From assembly GCA_965228615.1 (NCBI GenBank), contig CBDDHT010000004.1, positions 2,108,001 to 2,172,000 of the forward strand: 64,000 nt of DNA, in the 5' to 3' direction. Made by a program: the position numbers and the translations under genes. The notes below the pieces were generated by a model that saw nothing but the letters and a program-made list of their open reading frames with translations, was not told the origin of the DNA and did no database searches. The stretch's first letter is position 1. Each line of letters begins with the position of its first letter. This DNA is from CBDDHT01 sp965228615 (GTDB taxonomy: Bacteria; Pseudomonadota; Alphaproteobacteria; Rhizobiales; Methyloligellaceae). Shown one piece after another: positions 27,095 through 38,400 of the stretch.

Positions 27095-29059
27095 TCACGC
27101 GACCACGGGTTCGCGTTTCGGTTCCGCACTTGGTGCCGGGTCATTGAGTACGGGAGACACATGCTGGTCCTTGATCTCAAAGATCCGATCCGCCAGTCGC
27201 AACGATGAAGGCCGATTACTGATGAGGATCGTCGTTACTTGTCCTTTCAGCTTCTCCAATCCCGCGAGGAGCAAGCGGTCGCTTCGCATGTCGAGAAGCG
27301 TGTTTGCTTCGTCGAAGATGAGGATTCTCGGATCTGTTGCGAGCGCGCGTGCGATGGTGATCCGCTGCGTCAATCCCGATGACAGGGAATCGCCGACACC
27401 TTGCGCCAACAAGGTGTCATAGCCTTCCGGAAGATGATGGATGTCCTCCTCGAGACCGATGAGTTGGGCCGCCCGGCGCGCCGCCTCAAGCCGGATACCG
27501 GGACCGAACATGGTGATGTTCTCCAGGATTGTCCCTTCGAAGACAACTGGATTCGCCGCGGCATGACCGATCCTCTGGTTCAGTAGTCGGCGGTATTTCC
27601 CATAGGGCTGGATACCGTCGAGCGTGACCGTGCCCGTCGATGGCGCGAGATCGCCCATAATAAGAGCGGCAAGTATTCCCCGTCCGCTCCCGTCTTCACC
27701 GCGCAGGCCAATGAACTCGCCGGGCGCAATTTCCAATGTGACGTTGTGCAACGCTCTTTCTTCGGAAGAACCTGGATCATAGGAAACCGCATCGAAAGTG
27801 ATCGCGCCGCGCACTTCGGGCAATCTATAGTCATGACTCGCGAGTTCGGTCTCAATGTCGTCGATCTCAACATCATTGAACCTCGCCGCACGTTCTTCGG
27901 CAAGTTCCACATTCTGCAATTCCGACCAAACGCCGAGACCGCGAATAACGGGTTGGGTCAGTCGCGATGACAGGAGCGAGCAGCAAACGAGCGCGCCGAT
28001 GCTGAGCAAACCGTTCATTACGAGAAGTGCACCGACGGTCACGATCGAGATCTGCGTAACATTCGCAAACAGGCTTCCAATCGCTTGCACTTTGTTCCCG
28101 ATCAAAACCGTGTCGTAGCTGGCCAGCGATGAGGCTTTGTGGAGCCTTTCGAACCGCCGTTGCATGAACGACTCCATCGCCAGGCCTTTGATTGTATGAA
28201 TCCCCGAGAGGCACTCGACGAGAAAGTCGTATCGCTTGTTGTCCTGATCGGCACGCGCCATCAGGACTTCGCGCAGCCTTCGGCCGCGAAGAACGGTCAG
28301 TATTGCGAAACCGGTGATCAAGGTCAGCGGAACGAGAGCCAGCCATCCGCCAATCGTCAGGATCATCGCAAGGAAGATGACGGCAAGCGGAAGGTCGACG
28401 AGAATCAAACGCGAGTTTCCACCGAAAAACGTGTTCAGTTCCCCGAGAGCATCGAAACTGTCCATCCAATCGCCGGCGGGAGTCTTGTCGATATCGGCCG
28501 TACGCCCCCGCAACATGTGGTTGACGGCATCGTACTGACGATGAAAACCGTTGTGGACGGAGGCCCATCCCATGACGTGCGAGCGGACGACCTTAAGAAC
28601 AGCTTCGAGAAAGAACGCGGTCATCAATCCCAAAGTGAGCAGCGCCAGAGTATCCGTCGCGTTATTGGGGAGGATACGGTCGTAAATCTGCAACATGGCC
28701 AGCGGCATCGCCAAACCAAGCAGGTTCAGAAAAAATGATCCGACCAATACCGAGCGAGGCAGATCGGTACATTTCGAAAGCGCAGCCGTTAGCGCTTTGA
28801 ATCGGTCAGGTTTCTGCTCGGCATTGGGAAGGAACTCAATGGCTCGATCAGACATCGGCGCATTGGGCGCCCGGCGTCGTGTTTCAATGACCGGCAGAGG
28901 CGCGGGCGGTGACGGATCCGTTTCTGGAATCGGTGCTGCGTAGGGGCGAACCCGGTCGGTCTGCGCAACCGGCCGCGGCATGTTCAGGCGCTGTCTAATC
29001 CGCTCCAGAGCAAACGTCGCGGTGGTACGCTCCGCCCTCTGGGCTACTGCGTCGCCCAT
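27095..29059 (-). CDS. Type I secretion ABC transporter subunit 2 (degenerate Walker A, Asn switch)
   Basis: A 654-residue ABC protein from the ATG at 29059, which has GAAGGG about eight bases upstream; a GTG 36 bp earlier is possible. About 100 Pro/Arg-rich residues come first, then a six-helix membrane domain and an ATPase domain. Walker A reads GEDGSGRGI near residue 455, so the essential Lys is Arg and the next Ser/Thr is Gly. The signature is LSSGL. Walker B is intact with the catalytic Glu (ILIFDEAN), but the switch His is Asn (LISNRPS). These changes mirror those of subunit 1, 6 bp downstream. This subunit is probably unable to hydrolyse ATP at its own site. Divergent from the adhesin, it likely heads the secretion operon. 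Confidence 0.9.
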   Translation of the reverse strand: MGDAVAQRAERTTATFALERIRQRLNMPRPVAQTDRVRPYAAPIPETDPSPPAPLPVIETRRRAPNAPMSDRAIEFLPNAEQKPDRFKALTAALSKCTDLPRSVLVGSFFLNLLGLAMPLAMLQIYDRILPNNATDTLALLTLGLMTAFFLEAVLKVVRSHVMGWASVHNGFHRQYDAVNHMLRGRTADIDKTPAGDWMDSFDALGELNTFFGGNSRLILVDLPLAVIFLAMILTIGGWLALVPLTLITGFAILTVLRGRRLREVLMARADQDNKRYDFLVECLSGIHTIKGLAMESFMQRRFERLHKASSLASYDTVLIGNKVQAIGSLFANVTQISIVTVGALLVMNGLLSIGALVCCSLLSSRLTQPVIRGLGVWSELQNVELAEERAARFNDVEIDDIETELASHDYRLPEVRGAITFDAVSYDPGSSEERALHNVTLEIAPGEFIGLRGEDGSGRGILAALIMGDLAPSTGTVTLDGIQPYGKYRRLLNQRIGHAAANPVVFEGTILENITMFGPGIRLEAARRAAQLIGLEEDIHHLPEGYDTLLAQGVGDSLSSGLTQRITIARALATDPRILIFDEANTLLDMRSDRLLLAGLEKLKGQVTTILISNRPSSLRLADRIFEIKDQHVSPVLNDPAPSAEPKREPVVA

Positions 29060-29414
29060 AGGTAAACCCTTCGCCCCCAGAGAGGCACAAAACACTACGC
29101 TACAGGCCTGGATTACAGGACAATCCTTAGCGGCTCGTTAACCCTAAGGCGTCGTTGAGCGGTGTGCGGTCGCCGGACAATCCGCTCGAATGAGCCTATC
29201 GAGCCTCTTCAACCGCCTTAAATCGGTGTCTCGGGCGGTTATCGATACGCCTGGTTCGGCTTTGCATCGCCGTGCCGTCATTGAACGCAACCATTCCTTA
29301 AATATAACGCACGAAATCGGCGGAAGTCGGCGATTTGTTACCGGTTTCTCAAATCAAGCTTCCTATGTTTGCACGGTTTGAATTGTCTTTTCCGCAAACG
29401 GGTTAGTAGGTTTT
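29060..29414. promoter_or_regulatory. Divergent promoter region between the secretion operon and the adhesin
   Basis: About 355 bp separate the two divergent transcription units and must hold both promoters. The right half is A/T-richer (TTCCTTAAATATAACGC near 29294-29310), and TAGG precedes the adhesin ATG by a few bases. No binding site for a named regulator could be identified by eye. Confidence 0.4.
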
Positions 29415-32400
29415 ATGGCTGAACGAGTAGACGGTCCGGACACATCGCGCGGCAATCGCAAGGACGATGAGCTCTCGCAGGCAAACGACTTTCGCCTGAG
29501 TGACGAGGACGTGGAACGCCACGATGTGGTGATGCATGAACCTGGTCATATGGAGCCGCCGCTTGATCCGCAATCGGCCGCAGCCTTCCCAAACCAGGAA
29601 GAAGTTCCGACGGCGGAACTCACTGAATCCTCCGCTCCTTCGCAAACCGGGTTGCCGCCCATCGAAGCCACGGCAACCGGATCGGAAGAGATTGCTCCAG
29701 CCGTCTCCAACGACGTTGACAGGTCATCGCGATCACCCGACGAAGAAGAACTCGCTCCGCAGGAAACCGACGCACCCCGCAATCCGGTGAGTATCGATCC
29801 CCCGTCGACCGGGCAACCGACACGTTTTGTCGGCCAGCGAAACGAGCAGGAGAATGATACCCCTCCCCCTGCGGCACCAGCCCCCCAAGCGGCAGCGACA
29901 ACGGAAACGGACCCGGAAACGGAACCGGAGGATCCGACTCCTCCACCGACAAATCAGGCCGCGAGCGTAAGTTTGCAGAATATCGTGGCGGGTCTATCCG
30001 AAGCTACGGACACATCATCATCGATCAAAGTCGCAGACATCGTCATCACAGATGACGGTCTCGGTACCAACACGCTTTCTCTGGCAGGCACAGACGCTGC
30101 AAAATTCGAGATTGTCGACACAGGCGCGGGCTTTGAGCTGCATCTTCGCGCCGGTACGGTTCTCGATCACGAATCCGATGCCGCATTCGACATAACAGTT
30201 CAGGTCGACGATCCGACAGTAGGCGGAACACCCGACGACAGTGTCTCTCAAACCGTCAATATCGGCGACGTTAACGATACCGGTCAGGTCTTCGTATCGG
30301 GCAACTCCAACAATGCTGCGGAGAATGTCGGCGATGCAGCGATACTCTATACCGCTACGGTGACCGATGCAGATACGACCGGTGAAGCAATCACATTCAG
30401 CCTGGTGGACGATGCCGGCGGCCTTTTCGAAATCGATGCCAATACTGGTGAGGTCACGCTGGCTGGCGGTCAATCTCTCGATTATGAAACCGCCACGTCA
30501 CACGACATTACGATCCGGTCATCCGACGGGACTAATACAACGGATCATACGGTTACCATCAACGTCACCGATGTGAATGACAATGCCCAGGTCTTTACGT
30601 CGGGTGCTGGCGCAACAGTCGCCGAAGATTTGAACGATACGTCCGTGATCTACACGGCGGCTACGACGGATGTCGACACCACTGGCGAAGCCATCACATA
30701 TTCGTTGACCGACGATGCCGGCGGTCTGTTCGAAATCAACAGTGCCACAGGCGAAGTTACGCTCGCCGGCGGACAGGCGCTCGATTTCGAGACGGCGACG
30801 TCCCATGACATCACGATCCGGTCCTCGGACGGAACCAACACGACCGATCACACGGTTACAATCAACGTCACGAACGTAAATGAGGGCGGTGTCAGCGCAA
30901 TTGCCGATTCCGATGCATCCGCAGATGCCGTCGCCGAGAACAGCGCTATTGGCAGCGTGGTCGGGATTACGGCGCTCGCAACCGATCCGGATAATAGCAG
31001 CGATACCGTAACCTATAGCCTCAGCAACGATGCAGGCGGGCTTTTTGCGATCGACGCCAATACGGGCGTCGTCACCGTTGCTGGCGCGCTCGACGCCGAA
31101 ACCGCACAGAATCATTCGATCGAAGTTACGGCGACATCGACCGATGGCTCGACATCGACTCAGACCTTCAACATTGCAGTCAACGACGTCGACGAATTCA
31201 ATATCTCGGCAACAAGTGACAGTGACGGGACGGCCAACTCGGTTTCAGAAGCAGCAACCGTCGGTACGGCCGTGGGTATCACAGCCCTGGCGACCGATGC
31301 GGACGTTACGGACACCATCACCTATAGTCTGTCATCAAACCCCGGCGGCTTCTTCGCGATCGATGCCAATACCGGTGTTGTCACGGTTGCGAACGCACTG
31401 GATTACGAGACAGACACATCTCATACGATTGAGGTCACCTCGACAAGTACCGACGGTTCGACCTCCACACAGACATTCACAATCAATGTCAGCGATTTTG
31501 ATGAAGCCGATGTCGGTGCAATCACGGATACGGATGGCACAGGCAACGCCGTCAATGAGAACGCCACCGTCGGCACGGTCGTCGGCGTCACGGCCTTCGC
31601 GTCCGATGCAGACGGAACCGATTCTGTCACCTACAGCCTTTCCGACGATGCGGGCGGGCTCTTCGCCATCGACGCCAATACGGGCGTCGTTACGGTTGCC
31701 GGCGCCATCGATCGAGAGACGGCGGCCAGCTACGATATCGAAGTTACGGCGACGTCGGATGACGGATCGACGTCGACCCAGACCTTCACGATCGGCATCA
31801 ACGACCTCGATGAGTTCGATGTTTCCACACCCGCCGATGCAAACGCCGGTGCGAATTCCGTTTCGGAGACGGCTGCGAACGGAACGGCCGTCGGCATTAC
31901 GGCTTCGGCATCCGATGGCGATGCGACGAACAACACGGTCACCTACTCCATTGTCGACGGATCCGGCGATCCGGTCGTCGGCGGTCCATTTACGGTCGAT
32001 CCCAATACGGGCGTCGTGACGATTGCGGACAACACGCAGCTCGACTACGAGACGGCGACCTCGCATACGATCAATGTGAAAGCGACATCCGCCGATGGAT
32101 CAGAGGCGACCCAATCCTTCACCGTCAATCTGACCGATACGGATGAAGCCGATGTCGGTGCCATCTCCGACACGGACGGCACCGGCAATGCCGTTAATGA
32201 GAACGCGTCCGTCGGCACTGTCGTCGGCGTGACGGCATTCGCGTCCGATGCAGACGGAACCGACACCGTCACCTACAGCCTTTCCGACAATGCGGGCGGC
32301 CTCTTTGCCATCGATGCGAATACCGGCGTTGTTACGGTGGCAGGCGCGATCGATCGCGAAACGGCGGCCAGCTACGACATCGAAGTCACGGCAACGTCGA

Positions 32401-35400
32401 CCGACGGTTCGACATCGACCCAATCCTTCACCATCAACGTCAACGATCTTGACGAATTCGACGTCTCAACCCCGACCGACTCGAATGCTGCAGCGAACAG
32501 CATTGCAGAGAATGCGGCTAATGGAACCGCGGTTGGCATAACGGCCACGGCGGCCGATGGGGACGCGACCAACAGCACGGTCACCTACTCGCTGGTCGAC
32601 GGAAGCGGCGATCCGGTAGTCGGCGGGCCATTCGCCGTCGATCCCAATACCGGTGTCGTGACAATCGCCGACAACACGCAGCTCGACTATGAGACAGCGA
32701 CTTCGCATACGATCTATGTCAAAGCGACATCGGCAGACGGTTCGGACGCGACCCAGTCATTCACCGTCAATCTGACGGACGTGAATGAGGCGGGCGTTGG
32801 GGCGATTTCCGATGCCAATGCGAATGCCGACGGTGTCGCGGAAAACGCCTCTGTCGGCACTGTCGTGGGCGTGACCGCGCTGGCAAGCGACCCCGATGGT
32901 TCCGATACGGTTACCTATTCTCTCTCCGACGATGCAGGTGGACTATTTGCAATCGATGCCAATACGGGCGTCGTTACGGTCGCGGGCGCGCTCGACGCCG
33001 AAACCGCGCAGAACCATTCGATCGAGGTTACTGCGACATCGACTGACGGCTCGACATCGACGCAGACGTTCAACATAGCCGTCAATGACGTCGACGAATT
33101 CAATATCTCGGCAACAAGTGACAATGACGGGACGGCCAACTCGGTTTCGGAAGCAGCGACCGTCGGCACGGCGGTGGGCATTACAGCCCTTGCAAGCGAT
33201 GCCGATGTCACGGACACAGTTACCTATAGCCTCTCGTCCAATCCCGGCGGTTTCTTTGCAATCGATGCCAATACCGGCGTCGTCACCGTTGCCAATGCCC
33301 TGGATTACGAAACGGGCACATCTCATGTGATCGAGGTGACGTCGACAAGTGACGATGGATCGACGTCGACACAGACATTTACGGTCAATGTCACTGATCA
33401 TGACGAAGCCGATGTCGGCGCGATCTCCGACACGAACGCCGGCGGCAATGCGGTCAATGAGAACGCAAGCGTCGGCACCGTCGTCGGCGTCACGGCATTT
33501 GCATCCGATACGGATGGCACAGATACCGTCAGCTACAGTCTCTCGGACGATGCCGGCGGCCTCTTCGCCATCGATGCCAATACGGGTGTCGTCACCGTGG
33601 CCGGCGCGATCGATCGCGAGACGGCGGCAAGCTATGACATCGAGGTCACGGCAACGTCGACCGATGGTTCGACCTCCACCCAGACATTTACCATCAGCGT
33701 GAACGATCTGGACGAATTCGACGTTTCGACGCCCACCGACTCCGACGCTTCGGCCAATAGCGTTGCGGAAAACGTCGCCAATGGAACCGCTGTCGGCATT
33801 ACAGCCACGGCTGCCGATGGCGATGCAACAAATAGCACCGTCACATATTCTCTGGTCGACGGCAGCGGCGATCCGGTTGTCGGCGGTCCTTTTGCTGTCG
33901 ATCCGAATACGGGCGTCGTCACCGTCGCCGACAACACGCAACTCGATTACGAAACAGCAACGTCGCACACGGTCTATATCAAAGCGACTTCTGCCGATGG
34001 ATCGGATGCAACGCAAAGCTTCACGGTCAATCTGACAGATGCGGACGAAGGCGGGGTCGGCGCGGTCTCCGACAGCAATGCGACGGGAAATGCCGTCAAC
34101 GAGGATGCCTCGGTCGGCACCGTCGTCGGCATTACCGCCGTCGCGACCGATCCTGACGGCAGCGATACGGTCACCTACTCATTGAGTGACGATGCTGGCG
34201 GACTGTTTGCAATCGATGCAAACACCGGCGTGGTTACGGTGGCAGCGGGTCTCGATGCAGAAACCGCTCAAAACCATTCGATCGAAGTGACGGCAACCTC
34301 GACGGACGGCTCGACGTCGACGCAGACCTTCAATATCGGTGTCAACGATGTCGACGAGTTCGATATCTCCGCCACCGCCGACAACGATGGAACAGCCAAT
34401 ACGGTTTCCGAGGCGGCGACCGTCGGAACGGCCGTCGGCGTTACGGCCCTGGCAACCGATGCCGACGTCACGGACGCCATCACATACTCTCTCTCGTCCA
34501 ACCCGGGGGGCTTTTTTGCCATCGATGCCAATACCGGCGTCGTCACGGTTGCGAATGCCCTCGATTACGAGACGGATACTTCACACACGATCGAGGTGAC
34601 GTCGACCAGCGACGATGGCACCACGTCGACACAGACCTTTACGATCAATGTCACCGATCATGACGAGGCCGACGTCGGCGCGATTTCCGACACAAATGCC
34701 ACTGGAAACGCTGTCGATGAAAACTCATCGGTCGGAACGGTTGTTGGCGTTACAGCGTTCGCATCCGATGCCGATGGGACCGACGATGTCACCTACAGCC
34801 TTTCCGACGATGCGGGCGGCCTCTTTGCGATCGATGCCAATACCGGTGTCGTCACTGTTGCCGGCGCCATCGATCGCGAGACAGCGGCCAGCTACGATAT
34901 CGAAGTCACGGCGACATCCGACGATGGCTCAACATCGACCCAGACATTCACAGTCAATGTGAACGATCTCGACGAATTTGACGTCTCGACACCGACCGAC
35001 TCGAACGCCGCGGCGAACTCTGTTTCCGAGAGCGCGGCGAATGGAACGGCTGTCGGCATCACGGCGTCTGCGACCGACGGCGATGCTACCAATAGCTCCG
35101 TGACATATTCGCTAGTCGACGGTAGCGGGGATCCAATTGTGGGCGGTCCTTTCGCAGTTGATGCAAATACGGGCGTCGTCACAATCGCGGACAATTCGCA
35201 GCTCGACTATGAAACCGCGACATCTCACACGATTTATGTGAAAGCCACATCGGCAGACGGTTCGGACGCCACGCAGAGTTTCACGGTCAATCTGACAGAT
35301 GCGGACGAAGGAGGTGTCGGCGCCATTTCCGACACGAATGCCACCGGCAATGCCGTCAATGAAGATGCATCCGCCGGGACCGTTGTGGGCATCACCGCCC

Positions 35401-38400
35401 TTGCCACCGATCCGGATGGTACCGACACGGTGACCTACAGTCTCTCGGACGATGCCGGCGGGCTCTTCACGATCGATGCGAATACGGGTGTTGTCACGGT
35501 CGCGGCCGGACTGGACGCGGAGACTGCGCAAAATCACTCCATCGAAGTCACGGCCACATCAACAGACGGCTCAACATCGACACAAACGTTCAATATCGGC
35601 GTCAACGACGTCGACGAGTTCGATATCTCCGCCACAAGCGACAATGACGGCACCGCGAATTCGGTATCGGAAAGCGCAACCGTCGGAACGGCCGTCGGCG
35701 TTACAGCCCTGGCGACCGATGCCGACGTCACGGATACGGTCAGCTACAGCTTATCCTCCAATCCAGGTGGTTTCTTCGCGATCGATGCCAATACGGGCGT
35801 CGTCACGGTAGCCGGCGCTCTGGATTATGAAACGAATACCTCCCACGTCATCGAAGTCACTTCGACGAGTGATGACGGTTCCACATCGACGCAGACATTC
35901 ACGATCAATGTCGGCGACGAAGACGAAGCGGATGTCGGCGCAATTTCCGATACGAATGCGGCCGGAAACGCTGTCGATGAAAACTCATCGGTCGGAACGG
36001 TTGTTGGCGTTACAGCGTTCGCTTCCGATGCCGATGGAACCGACGATGTCACTTATAGCCTGTCTGACGACGCAGGTGGCCTCTTTGCGATCGATGCCAA
36101 CACCGGTGTCGTGACTGTCGCAGGCGCCATCGATCGCGAGACAGCGGCCAGCTACGATATCGAAGTCACGGCGACATCCGACGATGGCTCAACATCGACC
36201 CAGACATTCACCATCTCGGTCAACGACCTTGACGAATTCGACGTTTCAACCCCGACCGACTCGAACGCCGCGGCAAATTCCGTATCGGAAAGCGCAGCGA
36301 ACGGAACAGCGGTCGGCATCACGGCGTCCGCGTCTGATGGCGATGCCACCAATAGCACCGTCACCTACTCTCTGGTCGACGGCAGCGGCGATCCAGTTGT
36401 CGGCGGTCCCTTCACGGTCGATGCAAATACGGGCGTGGTCACAATCGCGGACAATGCGCAGCTCGACTATGAAACCGCGACATCCCACACGATCTATGTG
36501 AAAGCCACATCGGCGGACGGATCGGACGCCACACAGAGCTTCACGGTCAATCTGACGGATGCCGACGAAGCCGACGTTGGTGCCATCTCCGACACGAATG
36601 CCACCGGCAATGCCGTCAATGAAGATGCATCCGCCGGGACCGTTGTGGGCATCACCGCCCTTGCCACCGATCCGGATGGTACCGACACGGTGACCTACAG
36701 TCTCTCGGACGATGCCGGCGGGCTCTTCACGATCGATGCGAATACGGGTGTTGTCACGGTCGCGGCCGGACTGGACGCGGAGACTGCGCAAAATCACTCC
36801 ATCGAAGTCACGGCCACATCAACAGACGGCTCAACATCGACACAAACGTTCAATATCGGCGTCAACGACGTCGACGAGTTCGATATCTCCGCCACAAGCG
36901 ACAATGACGGCACCGCAAATTCGGTATCGGAGAGCGCAACCGTCGGAACGGCCGTCGGCGTTACAGCCCTGGCGACCGATGCCGACGTCACGGATACGGT
37001 CACCTACAGCTTGTCCTCCAATCCAGGTGGCTTCTTCGCGATCGATGCCAATACGGGCGTCGTCACGGTAGCCAGCGCTCTGGATTATGAAACGAATACC
37101 TCCCACGTCATCGAAGTCACTTCGACGAGTGATGACGGTTCCACATCGACGCAGACATTCACGATCAATGTCGGCGACGAAGACGAAGCGGATGTCGGCG
37201 CAATTTCCGATACGAATGCGGCCGGAAACGCTGTCGATGAAAACTCATCGGTCGGAACGGTTGTTGGCGTTACAGCGTTCGCTTCCGATGCCGATGGAAC
37301 CGACGATGTCACTTATAGCCTGTCTGACGACGCAGGTGGCCTCTTCGCCATCGATGCCAACACCGGTGTCGTGACTGTCGCAGGCGCCATCGATCGCGAG
37401 ACAGCGGCCAGTTACGATATCGAAGTCACGGCGACATCCGACGATGGCTCAACATCGACCCAGACATTCACGGTCAACGTGAACGACCTCGACGAATTCG
37501 ACGTCTCGACCCCGACCGACTCAAACGCCGCGGCAAATTCCGTATCGGAAAGCGCAGCGAACGGAACAGCGGTTGGAATCACAGCTTCCGCTGCGGATGG
37601 CGATGCCACCAATAGCAGTGTTACCTACTCCCTGGTCGACGGCAGCGGCGATCCCGTCGTTGGCGGCCCGTTCACTGTCGACGCGAATACCGGCGTTGTC
37701 ACAATCGCGGACAATTCGCAGCTCGACTATGAATCTGCCACATCCCACACGATCTATGTGAAAGCCACATCGGCTGATGGATCGGACGCGACGCAGAGCT
37801 TCACGGTCAATCTGACGGACGCGGATGAAGCGGATGTCGGAGCAATCTCCGATACAAACGCGACAGCCAACGCCGTCGATGAAAATTCCTCCGTCGGAAC
37901 CGTCGTTGGTATCACTGCCCAGGCAAGTGATGCGGACGGAACAGACACAGTCACCTATAGCCTGTCCGACAACGCAGGTGGCCTCTTCGCCATCGATGCC
38001 AATACCGGTGTTGTCACCGTTGCCGGCGCAATCGATGCCGAAACAGCTCAGAACCACTCGATTGAGGTCACCGCGACCAGTACTGACGGCTCGACGTCCA
38101 CGCAGACATTCAACATCGGCGTCAACGATGTGGACGAGTTCAATGTTACGGCCACAAGCGATAATGACGGGACGGCAAACAGCGTCTCGGAAGCCGCAAC
38201 GGTGGGTACCGCCGTTGGCGTGACCGCCCTCGCGTCCGATGCCGATGTCACGGACACGGTGTCCTACAGCCTCTCGTCGAACCCCGGCGGGTTCTTCGCC
38301 ATCGATGCCAATACGGGCGTCGTTACCGTGGCCGGCTCCCTCGACTACGAGACAGACACGTCTCACACGATCGAAGTGACTTCGACCAGCCTGGATGGCT

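Noticed and set aside
29415..29955. A LapA-like retention module with a LapG cleavage site at the adhesin N-terminus
   Set aside because: The N-terminal 180 residues are acidic and Pro-rich, no Ala-Ala-Gly cleavage motif is seen, and no LapG or LapD genes are in the window.
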